A stretch of 64,000 bases of DNA from Delphinus delphis (taxonomy: Eukaryota > Chordata > Mammalia > Artiodactyla > Delphinidae): assembly GCF_949987515.2 (NCBI RefSeq), contig NC_082695.1, positions 69,978,265-70,042,264 on the forward strand, written 5' to 3'. Under the pieces are notes generated by a model. The model worked only from the letters and a program-made list of their open reading frames with translations, had not been told where the DNA came from and made no database searches. The translations under genes and the position numbers were made by a program. Each line of letters starts with the position of its first letter. Position 1 is the stretch's first letter. Positions 25,881-36,600 of this stretch are shown here, one piece after another.

Positions 25881-27326
25881 AGTGTGGCTTGTTGAGAGCT
25901 GGAGGTGCTATGCCATTATTTGATGAAAATATATTTCTTTGAGATTCAAACTTCCGGAGTGCAAAAGACCCCAAGCTAGTGAAGCTTTTCAATATTAGAT
26001 TAAACAGAAATTGGCAATAGATTGTCAGAGAAGACATTTAGAAGGCACATACCTCCCAATTCTACATCACATGTCTTACAATGTTTATGCTGGTAAACAC
26101 TTCAGTCTTTGAAATGAATCCAAAACATTCTCGCTTTCAGTGAGTGTAAACGCCAGGAGAGGGGCTGGGCCCTCTCTGTGAGCTTTTTTGACTGTGAATT
26201 CCATTTACACACATCCTTCAACACGGCTGGTTCTTCTGAAGTCATTCCTTACAAGAATCTCTGTTCATATGTCAGTTTTGTTGTCACAAAGATGTATGTT
26301 TTATAGACCGATTTAATTCATTTTTGAAGAAGGAATATGAGAAAATGTGGTTCCCATATGTCTTCGCACACGATATGTCAGCCTAGCGTGATGGCAGGCT
26401 TCTCTCATCTGTCCCCTTAAGACAGCTGCTCCAGGAGTGAAATAGGAAATACTAAGGACAGTCTTAGTACATCAAGGTTATTCATTCCTTGAGAATTTTG
26501 CATTCTGTATACAAAAGGTGCAGCTAAGCAGCAGGATGAACAATGCCTCACACCTCAACCCTGTGCCTGAGGACGGCTGGCAGTATAAGCCATGTAAGAT
26601 AATGATTATTGATAAAAGGCACATTATGGGAAGGAGGACAGAAATCATACCCCTATGTAAACCTAAAGGATGTAGGGCACAGACTTAGTTCTCAGTGAGG
26701 GAGAAGGAGCTATAATGCGCCCTAGGATCTGTTTTCTGATGGGGTCCTAGCTTTCTCCACCCTGGGGCCACAATGAGGTTGGTGAGTGAAGCTAGAAATC
26801 AATAAGCTTTCCCCTGGAGTAAACCCTGGAAAGTAAGGGGGTTAACAAGGGTACTGGGCTGAGTGGTCCAGGGTATGAAGCTGGTCCAGAGCAAGAGTAT
26901 TTTACCCATGTTGCTGTGGATGCAGAAGTGTTTGCTCCAATGAGATCTTATCGAGCAAGTGTGTTTTAAAGAAACTGTCATGTGCTGTGGGCAATGAGAG
27001 GGGGATAAGGCACAGTCTTATCCTCAAATCAGACACACGCACACACACACTCTTAAGGAGAGGACAGAGAGGAGACTATTGTGGCTGAGTTAGCCACACT
27101 CTTGTGGTTGGAGCAGGAGACAGTTTTGGGAGTACAGCTAGTTCCCAAAGACAGAGAAAGAACCCTTCAATAAAAGCCCTGTAATCTCCGAGCTTCTAGT
27201 GACTGGTAGGAACAAATCCACAGGAAGAAAACTGAGTAAAACTTTTGGTATTTCATAATCATCATGAGTATGTCCTACCAAAGGAATCTTATTTTGGAAA
27301 TAAAAAGTCATTAAAATATCTCTTCT

Positions 27327-27544
27327 GGGCTTCCCTGGTGGCGCAGTGGTTGAGAGTCCGCCTGCCGATGCAGGGGACACGGGTTCGTGCCCCGGTCCGG
27401 GAAGATCCCACATGCCGCGGAGCGGCTGGGCCCGTGAGCCATGGCCGCTGAGCCTGCGCGCCCGGAGCCTGTGCTCCGCAATGGGAGAGGCCACAACAGT
27501 GAGAGGCCCCCGTACCGCAAAAAAAAAAAAAAAAAAAAAAAAAA
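27327..27544 (+). mobile_element. CHR-type SINE, near consensus
   Basis: The most consensus-like copy in the window: the head with A box TGGCGCAGTGG and B-box-like GGGTTCGTGCC, the short body, and an A tail of about 26 bases (27519-27544). Only a 7-bp flanking repeat CTCTTCT is visible (27320-27326 and 27545-27551), shorter than the usual target duplication. The open frames of 68-151 residues here are translations of this SINE. Confidence 0.93.
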
Positions 27545-27639
27545 CTCTTCTCCCTGCTTTGGTATTGAAAGTATTGTTCTCTATTGAAGTCATTTAACAC
27601 TTTAATAATTTATATCCTTTGCTATTTTCTTTCTTTATT

Positions 27640-28470
27640 TCTTTATCTATATTTGACAGGCATTTAGCGAGCCAAAAATGTGCTCAGGGCCATAGAAACG
27701 CAATGGATAGCAAGTTAGAGACACAGCTCCTTTTTTCTTGGAGCTACCGGGGTAGAATTTGGACAAATAAACAATTGCAATAATAGCTTTAGGGCACTAA
27801 CAGGAAAACAAAGAGTGGTTGTCAGGTGCACCAAGAGGAGCCCATAAGCTACATGAGGGTGTTGGGAAGTCAGCGTGGGGAGGTGATACTGTTATATGTA
27901 AATATACATACTCATACACAATGTATGAGTGAATCTTATCCAGGCTAAAAGGATAGAAGGTAAAGGAAGCATGAAGGTGAGGCTTCCCACAGGAATAACA
28001 GTGTGTGTGAAAGCCCAGGGGAGAGTGTGAACTTTCTAAGAACCAAAAGAAGATCAGCTTGCCTGTGGGTAGTCAACAGATGAAGCTGGATAGATGAGCA
28101 AGGGTTAGTTCATGCAGAGCCTTGACGGATTGTTGAAAAGTTCAGTCATTATCTTAAGCAAAGTACCATCATTTAAATGTTTTTAGCAGAGGATTTATAT
28201 AATCAGTGGGAAGAAATCAGGGAAGGGGAGGATCCCATACGACACTGGAGACAGGAAGACTGTTGAGAAGGCTGTTGAAATTATCCAGGTGGAAGATAAT
28301 GGGTCCAAAACTAGAATAGTGGCAGGGTACGTGGACAGAAATGAGAAAGTCAGGAGATATTTGTTGATTGCTTGTATATAGCAGGTGAGGTAGAAAGGCT
28401 GTGGTGACCAAGGAGGATGGTGATGTCATTGACAGAAAATCAGGAGGAGGGGCCAGTTTGGTTTTAAACA
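27640..28470. repeat. Ancient dispersed repeat, same family as 4640-5280
   Basis: Shares the phrase order of the copy at 4640-5280, such as 'catgcagagccttgacggattgttgaaaag', 'gaagactgttgagaaggctgttgaaattatccagg' and 'gaagtcagcgtgggg'. The family name is not certain. Confidence 0.4.
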
Positions 28471-29650
28471 CATGAAGTTGAGGGTACCTTAGTTTCCTCC
28501 AAGTGGAAATATCAAACAAGTAATTGGGCATATGGTGCGGAGGGCAGGAAAAATCTAGACCTATAAATTTGGGGTTCAACATATAGGGGATAATAGAGCC
28601 AGGGAAGTGAATGAGATTAACCAGTGAATATATGTAGAGGAAGAAGGGGTCAAGAATAGAACCCAGAGGAAACCCAAGAATCTACAAATAGGCCAAAATA
28701 GGAGATCCAAAATTAGGAGGACATTTAGGATAGGAAGTGATACGCTTCTCTGTTTCAAAGTCATGTGCCTTTCTAAAAGTCAATTGCCAAATTCACTTCT
28801 TTATCAGTATAACCCAAACCTTCTCTGGACCTTACGTGTGATCTCTTGTTTCGCCCATTGCTGACATTGAAGTGGATCTCAAAGCATCTTCAACTTCCCT
28901 GAGGATGTTGGGGTCGAAGGGGTTGGAACAAGGGAAAGTCATCGCACATGAAGGAGTGCATTCTTCAGAATCCTCCATTAGAGATGAGACTTCTTGCTTT
29001 CTCTCCTCAACTACCAAGTCTCTCTGCCCTTCCCTCATTCCCCTAATCAACATCCTCTTTTTCCTTTCTTCACTGTCGTCCTTCTCCTTAAGAGACATGC
29101 ATGCCAGCCTAAAGCTCAGTTTTATCCCTAAGGAGTGCTTATAAAAGAGTTTTCTCACCTATGTTCTTCCTTACAAAAGAACCCTAGTTCCAGCTGCTAA
29201 CAAGTTGTGATTTTCTGCATGTAATCACAGGCATTCATCTTCAGGCTACCATGTGCCAAGCTTCCTTCTGGGCACAGACAAGAAATTTGAAAAGTATAAG
29301 TTAAAGTCCCAACTCTAAAGTGGCTTCTATTTTAATTGTGGGCCACAAGATGCCCGTGAGCCAATGAGAGAAAGATTCCAAGGGGCTGTGTAAGCGAGCG
29401 TGTGGTTGAAGTTTACAAACTCTTGCACGCCTACCTGCTCTGGAACATAAAGCCGGGACGCGATCTTAAACAAATCCACAACGAGGTGTTCTCCCCGACC
29501 CTTCAGCAGTCTTTCTGCCCATTCGGCAGAATAATCCCGAGGGATGCCATGGGGAGTTCATATCTGAAAGGGAAATAGTGTTGTTTGTATTGTCATCAGA
29601 ATTTGCATGTGGACTGACTTCCAGAACTATCCACTGTGCTTTTTTGGCAG

Positions 29651-29754
29651 ATTCCGGAGCCTCACCACTGCGTTTTTCAGAGACGCCATGGGTTTCTTAT
29701 TAATGTTTGACCTCACCAGTCAACAGAGCTTCTTAAATGTCAGAAACTGGATGA
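29651..29754 (+). CDS. RAB27B: RAB27B third coding exon
   Basis: 104 bases between TTTTTGGCAG and the donor ATGA|GTAAGT. It completes Arg80 and encodes residues 81-114 plus the first base of Ser115. The sequence begins [20 protein letters not shown] and continues [14 protein letters not shown]. The FRSLT segment is the switch II helix, and DLTSQQSF is the typical Rab27B form (RAB27A has Asn-Glu at the Ser-Gln position). No differences of concern were seen. Confidence 0.97.
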
Positions 29755-30584
29755 GTAAGTGGGACTGAGTAACTTCCGTTGGCCACGTTGCTTCTCTGCC
29801 TCACAAGATGAAACCAGATTGGGGACCACAGATTAACTCTAAAAAGTCACAGGTTTAGTGTTTCCTGTGTCACCTTCAAAGCGGTGGCTTTTACGTGGCT
29901 CATCCAAAGTGGCTTAAAATTGTGTTTTCCTTTGACGCCTTAGAAGAATCACCACCTATACGTAAGGACTTTATTGTTGCAATTGACAGGCCATTAATTC
30001 CACGTATCCAGTAAGTCTTGAAGGACTTCTTAAAACTAAATGAGTGGTCACATCTACTCCATCTAGCCTGGTGGGGACACAGAAAAACAGCAGCGTTTTC
30101 TGAGGGGGCATCTGGTACCTACAGTGTGTGCCCTTGCACGTGGGTTAACTAAAGTGTTAATGAACTAATGGGTTAATTAGGTGAGAAATTGTTTCAGAGC
30201 AGAGCAGCCACGTGAAAATACGGTAGCGTGTCAGTCAGCAAGCTGACGTTGAAATTTTACTTCTTTTTAGAAAAGTGTTCAAATGTGAGGAAGACTGGTA
30301 CAGAAAAATCTCCAGCCTTCATGGCAATTTAAACATAATATAAAGTTTCAAAGTAGCCTAATCAGTTATTAAAGCCAGATTGATATGTCAGCACAGAAGC
30401 GTGGTATTTGATTTTTCCTTTATTTTTTTAACTGATGTAGCACTAAAGACAATATTTCATTTGCATGTTTTAAATTACAAATACCAGTTTTGATCCTAGT
30501 GGGACGTACCAGCAGTCGCATGGGGCTGGTGCTACTTGTCATTTCTAGATTTGTCAGGGCTGTCTGTGGCCAGAGTGATATTTT

Positions 30585-31120
30585 TTAAAAGACTAGATCA
30601 TATTATTCCTCTGCTCGAAGTCCTTTGGGGATCTCCCATCTCACTTGGAATGCCTCTTTAATTCACTTTTACTCTGCCCCAGCTCACTGGCCTCCAGCTA
30701 AAGGTCTCTCCCCTGAGAAGCACAGTCCTGCCTTGGGGACTTTGATTTCTGTTCGCCTCTGCATTGATTTCTCTTTTCCGATTTATAGCGTGTGTTAGTT
30801 CTTTCATCTCCTTCAGGTTCTCGTTCAAACCTTATTTATCTCTTGGGAGAGGCTTTCCCTGACAGCCCCATCTAAAACAGTGCTCTTCACCACTCTGTAT
30901 GCCCTCAATACACTTTCTATTTCATTTGGTCACTGCCACCACCTGACACATATTATATTTATTATATTATATTATATTTATTATATTATTTCTTTGTTTA
31001 CTTGTGGTTTGGGTTCTTTCTACCACTAGAATGTAAGCTCTATAAAGGTGCGGACTTGGTCCTCTTTGTTCCATTGCGATACCCCAGATCACCTGGCTGA
31101 GTGTCTGGCTGTGTAGATTC
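30585..31120 (+). repeat. L2 3'-end copy containing a (TTATA)n run
   Basis: Clear L2 3' order: 'cctctgctcgaagtcctttggggatctcccat', 'ggagaggctttccctgacagccccatc', 'gaatgtaagctctataaaggtgcggac'. A TTATATTA-type simple repeat has expanded inside it at about 30951-30990. Confidence 0.8.
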
Positions 31121-31627
31121 TCAAATATATACATATCTTATTATTACATATTATATATAATTATTAATATATATAAATGCTTTAAATGTAAGTTCACTAA
31201 CAGTGGGGAAAAATACCAACAAATTCTGACTTAATTCCTTCTCCAAATGAGTGTTTATCCTAGGATCTGTCTCCATTTTCTTTTGCTATTACATTTCTTT
31301 ATCCAAATTTTGGTGTTATTATTAGATTCTGGGGAGATAAGGAGATAATAAGATTATTCAGTTCTTTCAGAGACTGATTCGTTCATCATTTTTCAAGGTA
31401 GATGAGATGCTCCCTTATTACTGAAATTTCCAGAAAGATACAGTTGGGATTTAAGATAATTAATTGCCGTATCTAATAAGGCTTTAATTTCTAACATCCA
31501 AATAATTGGTGTTATAGAGTAAGCATTTGTCTTCTTTCTCTGACCTCAGCAAGGTTGCAAATAGCTTGCCTTGAGGTAGACCGTAAAATAGTCCCGTAAC
31601 CTTGAAAACATAGATTGACAAGTGTTT

Positions 31628-31724
31628 TTTATCGTTTCCTTCCTTCCTCCCTCCCTCCCTTCCTTCTTCTTCTCCTCCTTCTTCTTCTCTCCTCCTCCTC
31701 CCCCCACCCCCCTTCTCTTTTAAA
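31628..31724. repeat. Polypyrimidine tract (CCTT/CTT/CTC-rich)
   Basis: About 95 bases almost purely of C and T, with CCTT, CCCT, CTT and CTC runs and a C-rich end, in the sense strand of RAB27B about 520 bp upstream of exon 5 (third to last intron position). Such mirror-like tracts can adopt triplex structures. Confidence 0.9.
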
Positions 31725-31999
31725 CAGTGTCTCCTGGAGAAAAGAGAAAAACAAGTGACCTGTCTTAATATTGTTTCTACATGAATTTGTGGTGGTTCAA
31801 AAAGGTTCTGCTCTTATGGATCATCACCTTGAACTTCAGGAAAGGGAAATGTAGCAGCCTCCTAAAGGAAAGAGCAAACTTATGTACTTTAAGATCACGT
31901 TCCATTATCTCCACTTATATTTGAAGAATAAATGGAATGAAAAACAGTATGTTCATCTCAAAGGGCATTTCCCCAGATAGAGAGGAGCACTGATAGGTA

Positions 32000-32190
32000 T
32001 TCATACAAGCGCTTCATATACACTCTTATTAATCTTCACAACCTGCAACCTGTGAGGAATTAGCTCCATTTTCTAGATGAGGAAACTGTGGCTGGGAAGA
32101 GTTAAGCAACTTGGCTAATATAATGTAACGCGTAAGCAGCCAAGCTGCAGATGAACAATTAGATTAGGACTCTGAAGTATGAGCAGTCAT
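32000..32190 (-). repeat. MIR
   Basis: Complement of the MIR core and 3' half, with 'cattttctagatgaggaaactg' and 'agagttaagcaacttgg' in order. Confidence 0.75.
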
Positions 32191-32244
32191 TTGACATCTC
32201 TTGTTTATAACTAACTTGCTGGTTCCATCTGTTTTCTTTCCAAG

Positions 32245-32368
32245 GCCAACTGCAAGCAAATGCTTATTGTGAAAATCCAGATATAGTATTAATTGGCAAC
32301 AAGGCGGACCTGTCAGACCAGAGAGAAGTCAACGAACGGCAAGCCCGGGACCTGGCTGACAAATACAG
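32245..32368 (+). CDS. RAB27B: RAB27B fourth coding exon (NKxD box)
   Basis: 124 bases between TTCCAAG and the donor TACAG|GTAAGT. It completes Ser115 and encodes residues 116-155, with two bases of codon 156. It carries the guanine-specificity box NKAD (Asn133, Lys134, Asp136) in [20 protein letters not shown]. Compared with the remembered human protein there is Ser138 for Pro and Asp150 for Glu. The split codon 156 reads AGC (Ser) where human RAB27A and RAB27B have Gly, caused by an A at 32367, the penultimate base of the exon. Confidence 0.96.
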
Positions 32369-33468
32369 GTAAGTCAGTCATGTGGAGATGTCCTCTAAAC
32401 TCGCACACTGCTGCTTATAATGGGGTAGGCTCACAAGATTGATATTAGAAGGGATACCTTTGATTCAGGAATGTCGCATGAATGAAAAAGATCTTCCAGA
32501 GGAATATATGTGATGTTTTTAATGAACTATTTCATAATACTAGCAGCTAACATTTACTGAATGCTTATTATGTGCTAGCAACTGTTCCTAGGCTTTAACT
32601 CATCTAACCCCTCATAATCATATGTAGGAAATCTAGAGTTATCCCACTTTATATATGAGTAATTGAGACACAGAGGGATTGAGTAACTGATGGAAGGCCA
32701 CATAGATAGTAAGTAGTAGAGCTAGAATTCAACCCAGGCAGACTGAAATCAGAGTCCATGCTTTTCAACACTGTACTCTACTGCCTCTCAGTCAATAACT
32801 ACAAAACTCTAAGGAGTGATACCTGACCTGGAAATAATATTGCAATCACTATCCTAGCTGAGCTTAAATGGCAGCTTTTAAAATTTTTTAAATATTCCAT
32901 GTAATTGTAAATTGACTCCCAAGGCAGAAATTGTCATTCTTTTCCAAATGTAAGCATCTTTGCCAAATCTGTCCATTTTTTGCTGAAGGATTCTCCTTGA
33001 GAGCTTTATAAATGTACATGTCTTTCTGGAACTTTGGATTCCAACTAAATATAGACTGTGTTCACATAAATACCCTATACAGTGCCCGCTTGAAGTCTAA
33101 ATCAGACCCCTAGATAATTGATTGGAGGGAAGTAATAGTTCTGATGGTAATATTGTTCACTAGTTTAGGCATTTTTACCCTCTTAATTTTTAAGAATCAG
33201 GGATGATGCTTTGGCTTCAAGTCCCTGATTACCTCCTGTATCAGTTTCCTTGCCCATAAAACTTGTTACACCCATACTAAAAAGAAACCCACCAGCTTTC
33301 ACTCACTGAGGAAAAACAAGGATGTTTTCCAACTCAGCCAGCAAGATCGTGATTATTTCACAATCTCTCAGCCAGCCATGTTGTTGCATGTGTGACTCAT
33401 TGGCGCATCTTGTTGTATCTTTTCTGGTTCCTTCCTCTCAAAAATATTTGTCATCTCTTCCATGCTAG
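32369..33468 (+). other. RAB27B: RAB27B intron 5
   Basis: 1100-bp GT-AG intron. A near-complete MIR fills 32541-32790. The remaining sequence to the acceptor CATGCTAG holds nothing recognised. Confidence 0.88.
32541..32790 (-). repeat. MIR, near full length
   Basis: Clear complement of the MIR consensus over about 250 bp: 'aacatttactgaatgcttattatgtgc' at the left, the core 'gaggccacatagatagtaagtagtagagc'-like stretch, and 'ccatgcttttcaacactgtac' at the right. Confidence 0.85.
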
Positions 33469-33658
33469 CATACCATATTTTGAAACAAGTGCAGCGACTG
33501 GCCAGAACGTGGAAAAGGCTGTGGAAACCCTTCTGGACTTAATAATGAAACGAATGGAACAGTGTGTAGAGAAGACGCAAGTCCCCGACACTGTCAATGG
33601 TGGTAGTTCTGGGAAGCTGGATGGGGACAAACCAGCAGAGAAGAAGTGTGCCTGCTAA
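33469..33658 (+). CDS. RAB27B: RAB27B last coding exon, CXC prenylation end and stop
   Basis: Starts after CATGCTAG, completes codon 156 and encodes residues 157-218, then TAA at 33656-33658. It contains the G5 motif ETSA (161-164) in [20 protein letters not shown], a hypervariable tail, and the ending Cys-Ala-Cys (216-218), a CXC signal for double geranylgeranylation by Rab GGTase, which tethers the protein to granule membranes. Human ends Cys-Ile-Cys as I recall. The assembled protein is 218 residues, the usual length. The final 15 coding bases, the stop and one further A form the left copy of a 19-bp direct repeat (see 33641-33693). Confidence 0.97.
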
Positions 33659-33693
33659 AAAAAAAAAAAAAAAAAAGAAGTGTGCCTGCTAAA
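33641..33693. repeat. 19-bp duplication flanking a bare poly(A): poly(A)-only retroinsertion
   Basis: AAGAAGTGTGCCTGCTAAA occurs at 33641-33659 (coding end and stop of RAB27B) and again at 33675-33693 (start of the 3' UTR). Only A lies between them (33660-33674; the full A run is 33657-33676). This is the layout of target-primed reverse transcription in which only a poly(A) was copied. The left copy supplies the stop codon in frame, so the protein is unchanged. A slippage origin is less likely because the duplicated unit is not itself repetitive. Confidence 0.8.
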
Positions 33694-36600
33694 CTTTACC
33701 ATGTGAACTGATCATCCAGAACCCCACACAAGCATCACTTCCAAAAAGAGTGACAAACCACACGATTGTTGTTGAGTAGACCATGCATAATGGCATGTCT
33801 TTCTTTTTCTGCCAGAAAATCTATTTTAAGAAGTCACAGTAGTCAACAGTGTTCAAAAGAGTTGACCAGTAGTCCCTGAGGCCCATCCAAACAAGATCAA
33901 AGATTTTCCATTGTCATCATACCATCGTGGATGCTCCATTTGTTTTCCTTATAAAGAAGATGAGTGTATAAGAGAAGTACACAAGAAGAAGTATCAGGGA
34001 GTTTTCAGACCAAAAGAACCAAAGGTACCTTGTCACATGGGGGACAAGAATAAGCTTCTAAAGGGATAACGTAGAAAGATGACTTTTTTAAATAGTTGGA
34101 TTTACGTCTTATATAGAATCTGACTTGTACTTTTATAGGTTTGCATTGGGAGAAACATTAGCTAAAAATGCGTATACACAAAAAAGAATTCTAAGTGGTT
34201 CATTAAGAGTGACATTACCATGTGCATCCTATAAGCTGTGCTAGAATGACTACCTTACGAGAGGATGAATGTCAGACTTCTGAGAAAATGTAGGAGACTG
34301 TGTGATAATGTCATTTGTATATTCTTAATAAACGGCAGATAGACAAGAATAGGACTGTGAAGGACAGAGGACAAGAGAAATGCCCAGGGAGAAAAATGAA
34401 GGTATGGGAACGTGGCATTTGGGCAACTGAAATTAAATGTATCTGTTACAGATGTCTGGGAGAGGTACTTAGCCAAATTTCACTCAAGCCAATTAGAAGC
34501 TGACATTATCAATTGGGATTAAGAGAGTCTCCAGAGGTTTGCATTTCCAACAAAATTTTAGAAATTGGTGTAGTGTTCAGCTTCACATTTCATATTTCTT
34601 AGCAATCATGATGAAAAGTCACAAAGAGAAATTAAAGATTGCTCTTTATTAACTATCTCTTTATGCACTCAAGAAAAACGATTTAGCCTTAATTTTTTTA
34701 GATAAAATATGTCGGTGATATGAAATAAAAAGTGACTATTAATTCTAGGTTTCTTTCTGATTTACAAAGTACTGGAAACTCTAAATCACATTACTCTCCT
34801 CCAACCCACACCCACCCCTGGCTTTGAATCGATTGTAAAAATAGAGGGATGTCACTTTGTAGATCAACAACTTAGAATAATGATGGATCGATTTTATGGT
34901 CACTCTGAATTTTCATGTCATTTATCACATAAAAATGGATGATACATCATGCCACATTACAGTGTGTTTAGCATCTGTTTTTATTTTGCCTAAGGCAAAA
35001 CACCTCTGCTTGAACTATATTGGGGGGCTGGCAGAGATGGAGCTGTATCTGATCTAAGCAAAACTTTTGTTAATGGCTTTATTTTTCACATAATGCTGTC
35101 TTTTCTTTCTAAAAATGATCACAAAGGTATTTTCCATTGGCCTATTATTATTGCATCTAAACATTGGCTTTTGATTTAGTTTCTGGTAAACGTAAACCAC
35201 TCCTATTACTATTATTTATGTATTTCAGTCAATTTTGTCAATAACAAAGTCATCATACTTTAGGTTTTCTCTTTTTATTGTGAATATATGATTTTTCTAC
35301 AGGATAGTTCCTCTTTGTAGAAAAATTTTCCAATTAAACTTCACTTTTCTAGACTCTCTGTATATTTTTTGTTAAGTTACAAACATAGGAAACTCTAAAT
35401 CCCAGTCCCCCACCTTTAACCTCCGTCTGCCAACCTCCACTGGGTGTCAATCAGTTTTAGGAACACAGACCCAAGGGACTGTCTAGTTACAAGACCCAGA
35501 AATGTGCCATGAATCCAGGTAATTTGGAAGCTTTAATGGAGTTAGTCCTTAACAGATTAACAAGTTCTCACTGTCAGCTGCCCAGGTCCTCTGATTTCTG
35601 CAGCACGATGCCAACTTCTAAGGTTGGTCATGAGTGGGTATTCGCTCCCAGGATGCTTTTCTCTGTGATGCTATTCATGACCTCAGTGCCTGTGCCAGGA
35701 GGATAGAAAGCTATTAGCTATCGTCAAAGATGTTTCTTCTGAAACGAATATGAGCAAAAACAATGTAACCATTGGTGTGGCAAAATTTGGTGAACTTTTC
35801 GGTCATTAGGTCGATTTCTCCTTCGGATTCAAATTATGATGCCCCCTGTATTTCCACAACAGGAAACACTTAGCCTTTCTAAAATCCAAAAAGCATTTTA
35901 TTTTTGATATGCCTTTTTGTTTCTATTTATTTTCCAGTTACATGATTGATTTACTTATCCAAGATTCTGTCACTGTCAGTTATTTAACAAGCCTTTATTC
36001 AGGGTCTATTTTAGGATCATTATTTGATAGCCATAGCGTGAAGCAGAGGGTGATGATGCTTATAATTGAAGAACTATTCCTATAAAAATAACAATTATTG
36101 GGTAATCTCAAGAGGAATGAAATTTAAAACAGACAAGAAAATTAATTTAAAATAGTATTCTACTTATAAATAAACACTTAATCTAAAAAAAATGTTTTCT
36201 CTGTCAAGTTTGATGTAAGACCCTGAAGTCTATGTAACCATTACTAGTAACCATTACTCTTTCATTATTTCAGAATTAATTATTCTGTATAATTCATTTT
36301 ACAATTTCAAATTGACTTGGGGGTCACGAAGTATACAGACTGCTTTTAAACAATTGCATACACCCTTTAATACACAGCAATATGTATTACTTATTTTGTC
36401 CCAAATGCTTTAGTTAACCATATCATATTTTGGAGAATTATTTAAAATGTACATGAAGTTCCTTTCTGATATAGAAACCATTTTGGAAGTGTTTACACTG
36501 GTTTAATGTTTACATTGCTCTAACACAGTGCCTCGGAGACCTCCTTGACCAGAGTTGTCTCCAGCCCCATAGCTTATTTCCTATAATACCATGTTGTAGG

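Larger units (their letters stand above)
25065..29650 (+). other. RAB27B: RAB27B intron 3
   Basis: 4586-bp GT-AG intron. It holds an L2 tail (25440-25880), a very young SINE (27327-27544) and an old dispersed repeat (27640-28470). The rest, including 25880-27320 and 28470-29650, is without recognisable genes. A short CA run lies at about 27030-27050. Confidence 0.85.
29755..32244 (+). other. RAB27B: RAB27B intron 4
   Basis: 2490-bp GT-AG intron with an L2 tail interrupted by an AT-rich microsatellite, a long polypyrimidine tract and a MIR just before the exon. No other feature was recognised in 29755-30580 or 31130-31625. Confidence 0.85.

Noticed and set aside
27138..27600. Overlapping open frames of up to 151 residues, on both strands
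   Set aside because: They are translations of the SINE at 27327-27544 and of its poly(A) tail; the same text recurs at 2321-2740, 22989-23487, 40890-41698, 51437-51711 and 54890-55179.
33392..33468. Upstream part of the open frame containing the last RAB27B exon (from an ATG at 33392)
   Set aside because: This part is intron; the family alignment starts after the acceptor AG at 33467-33468, and the first bases complete the codon split from exon 32245-32368.
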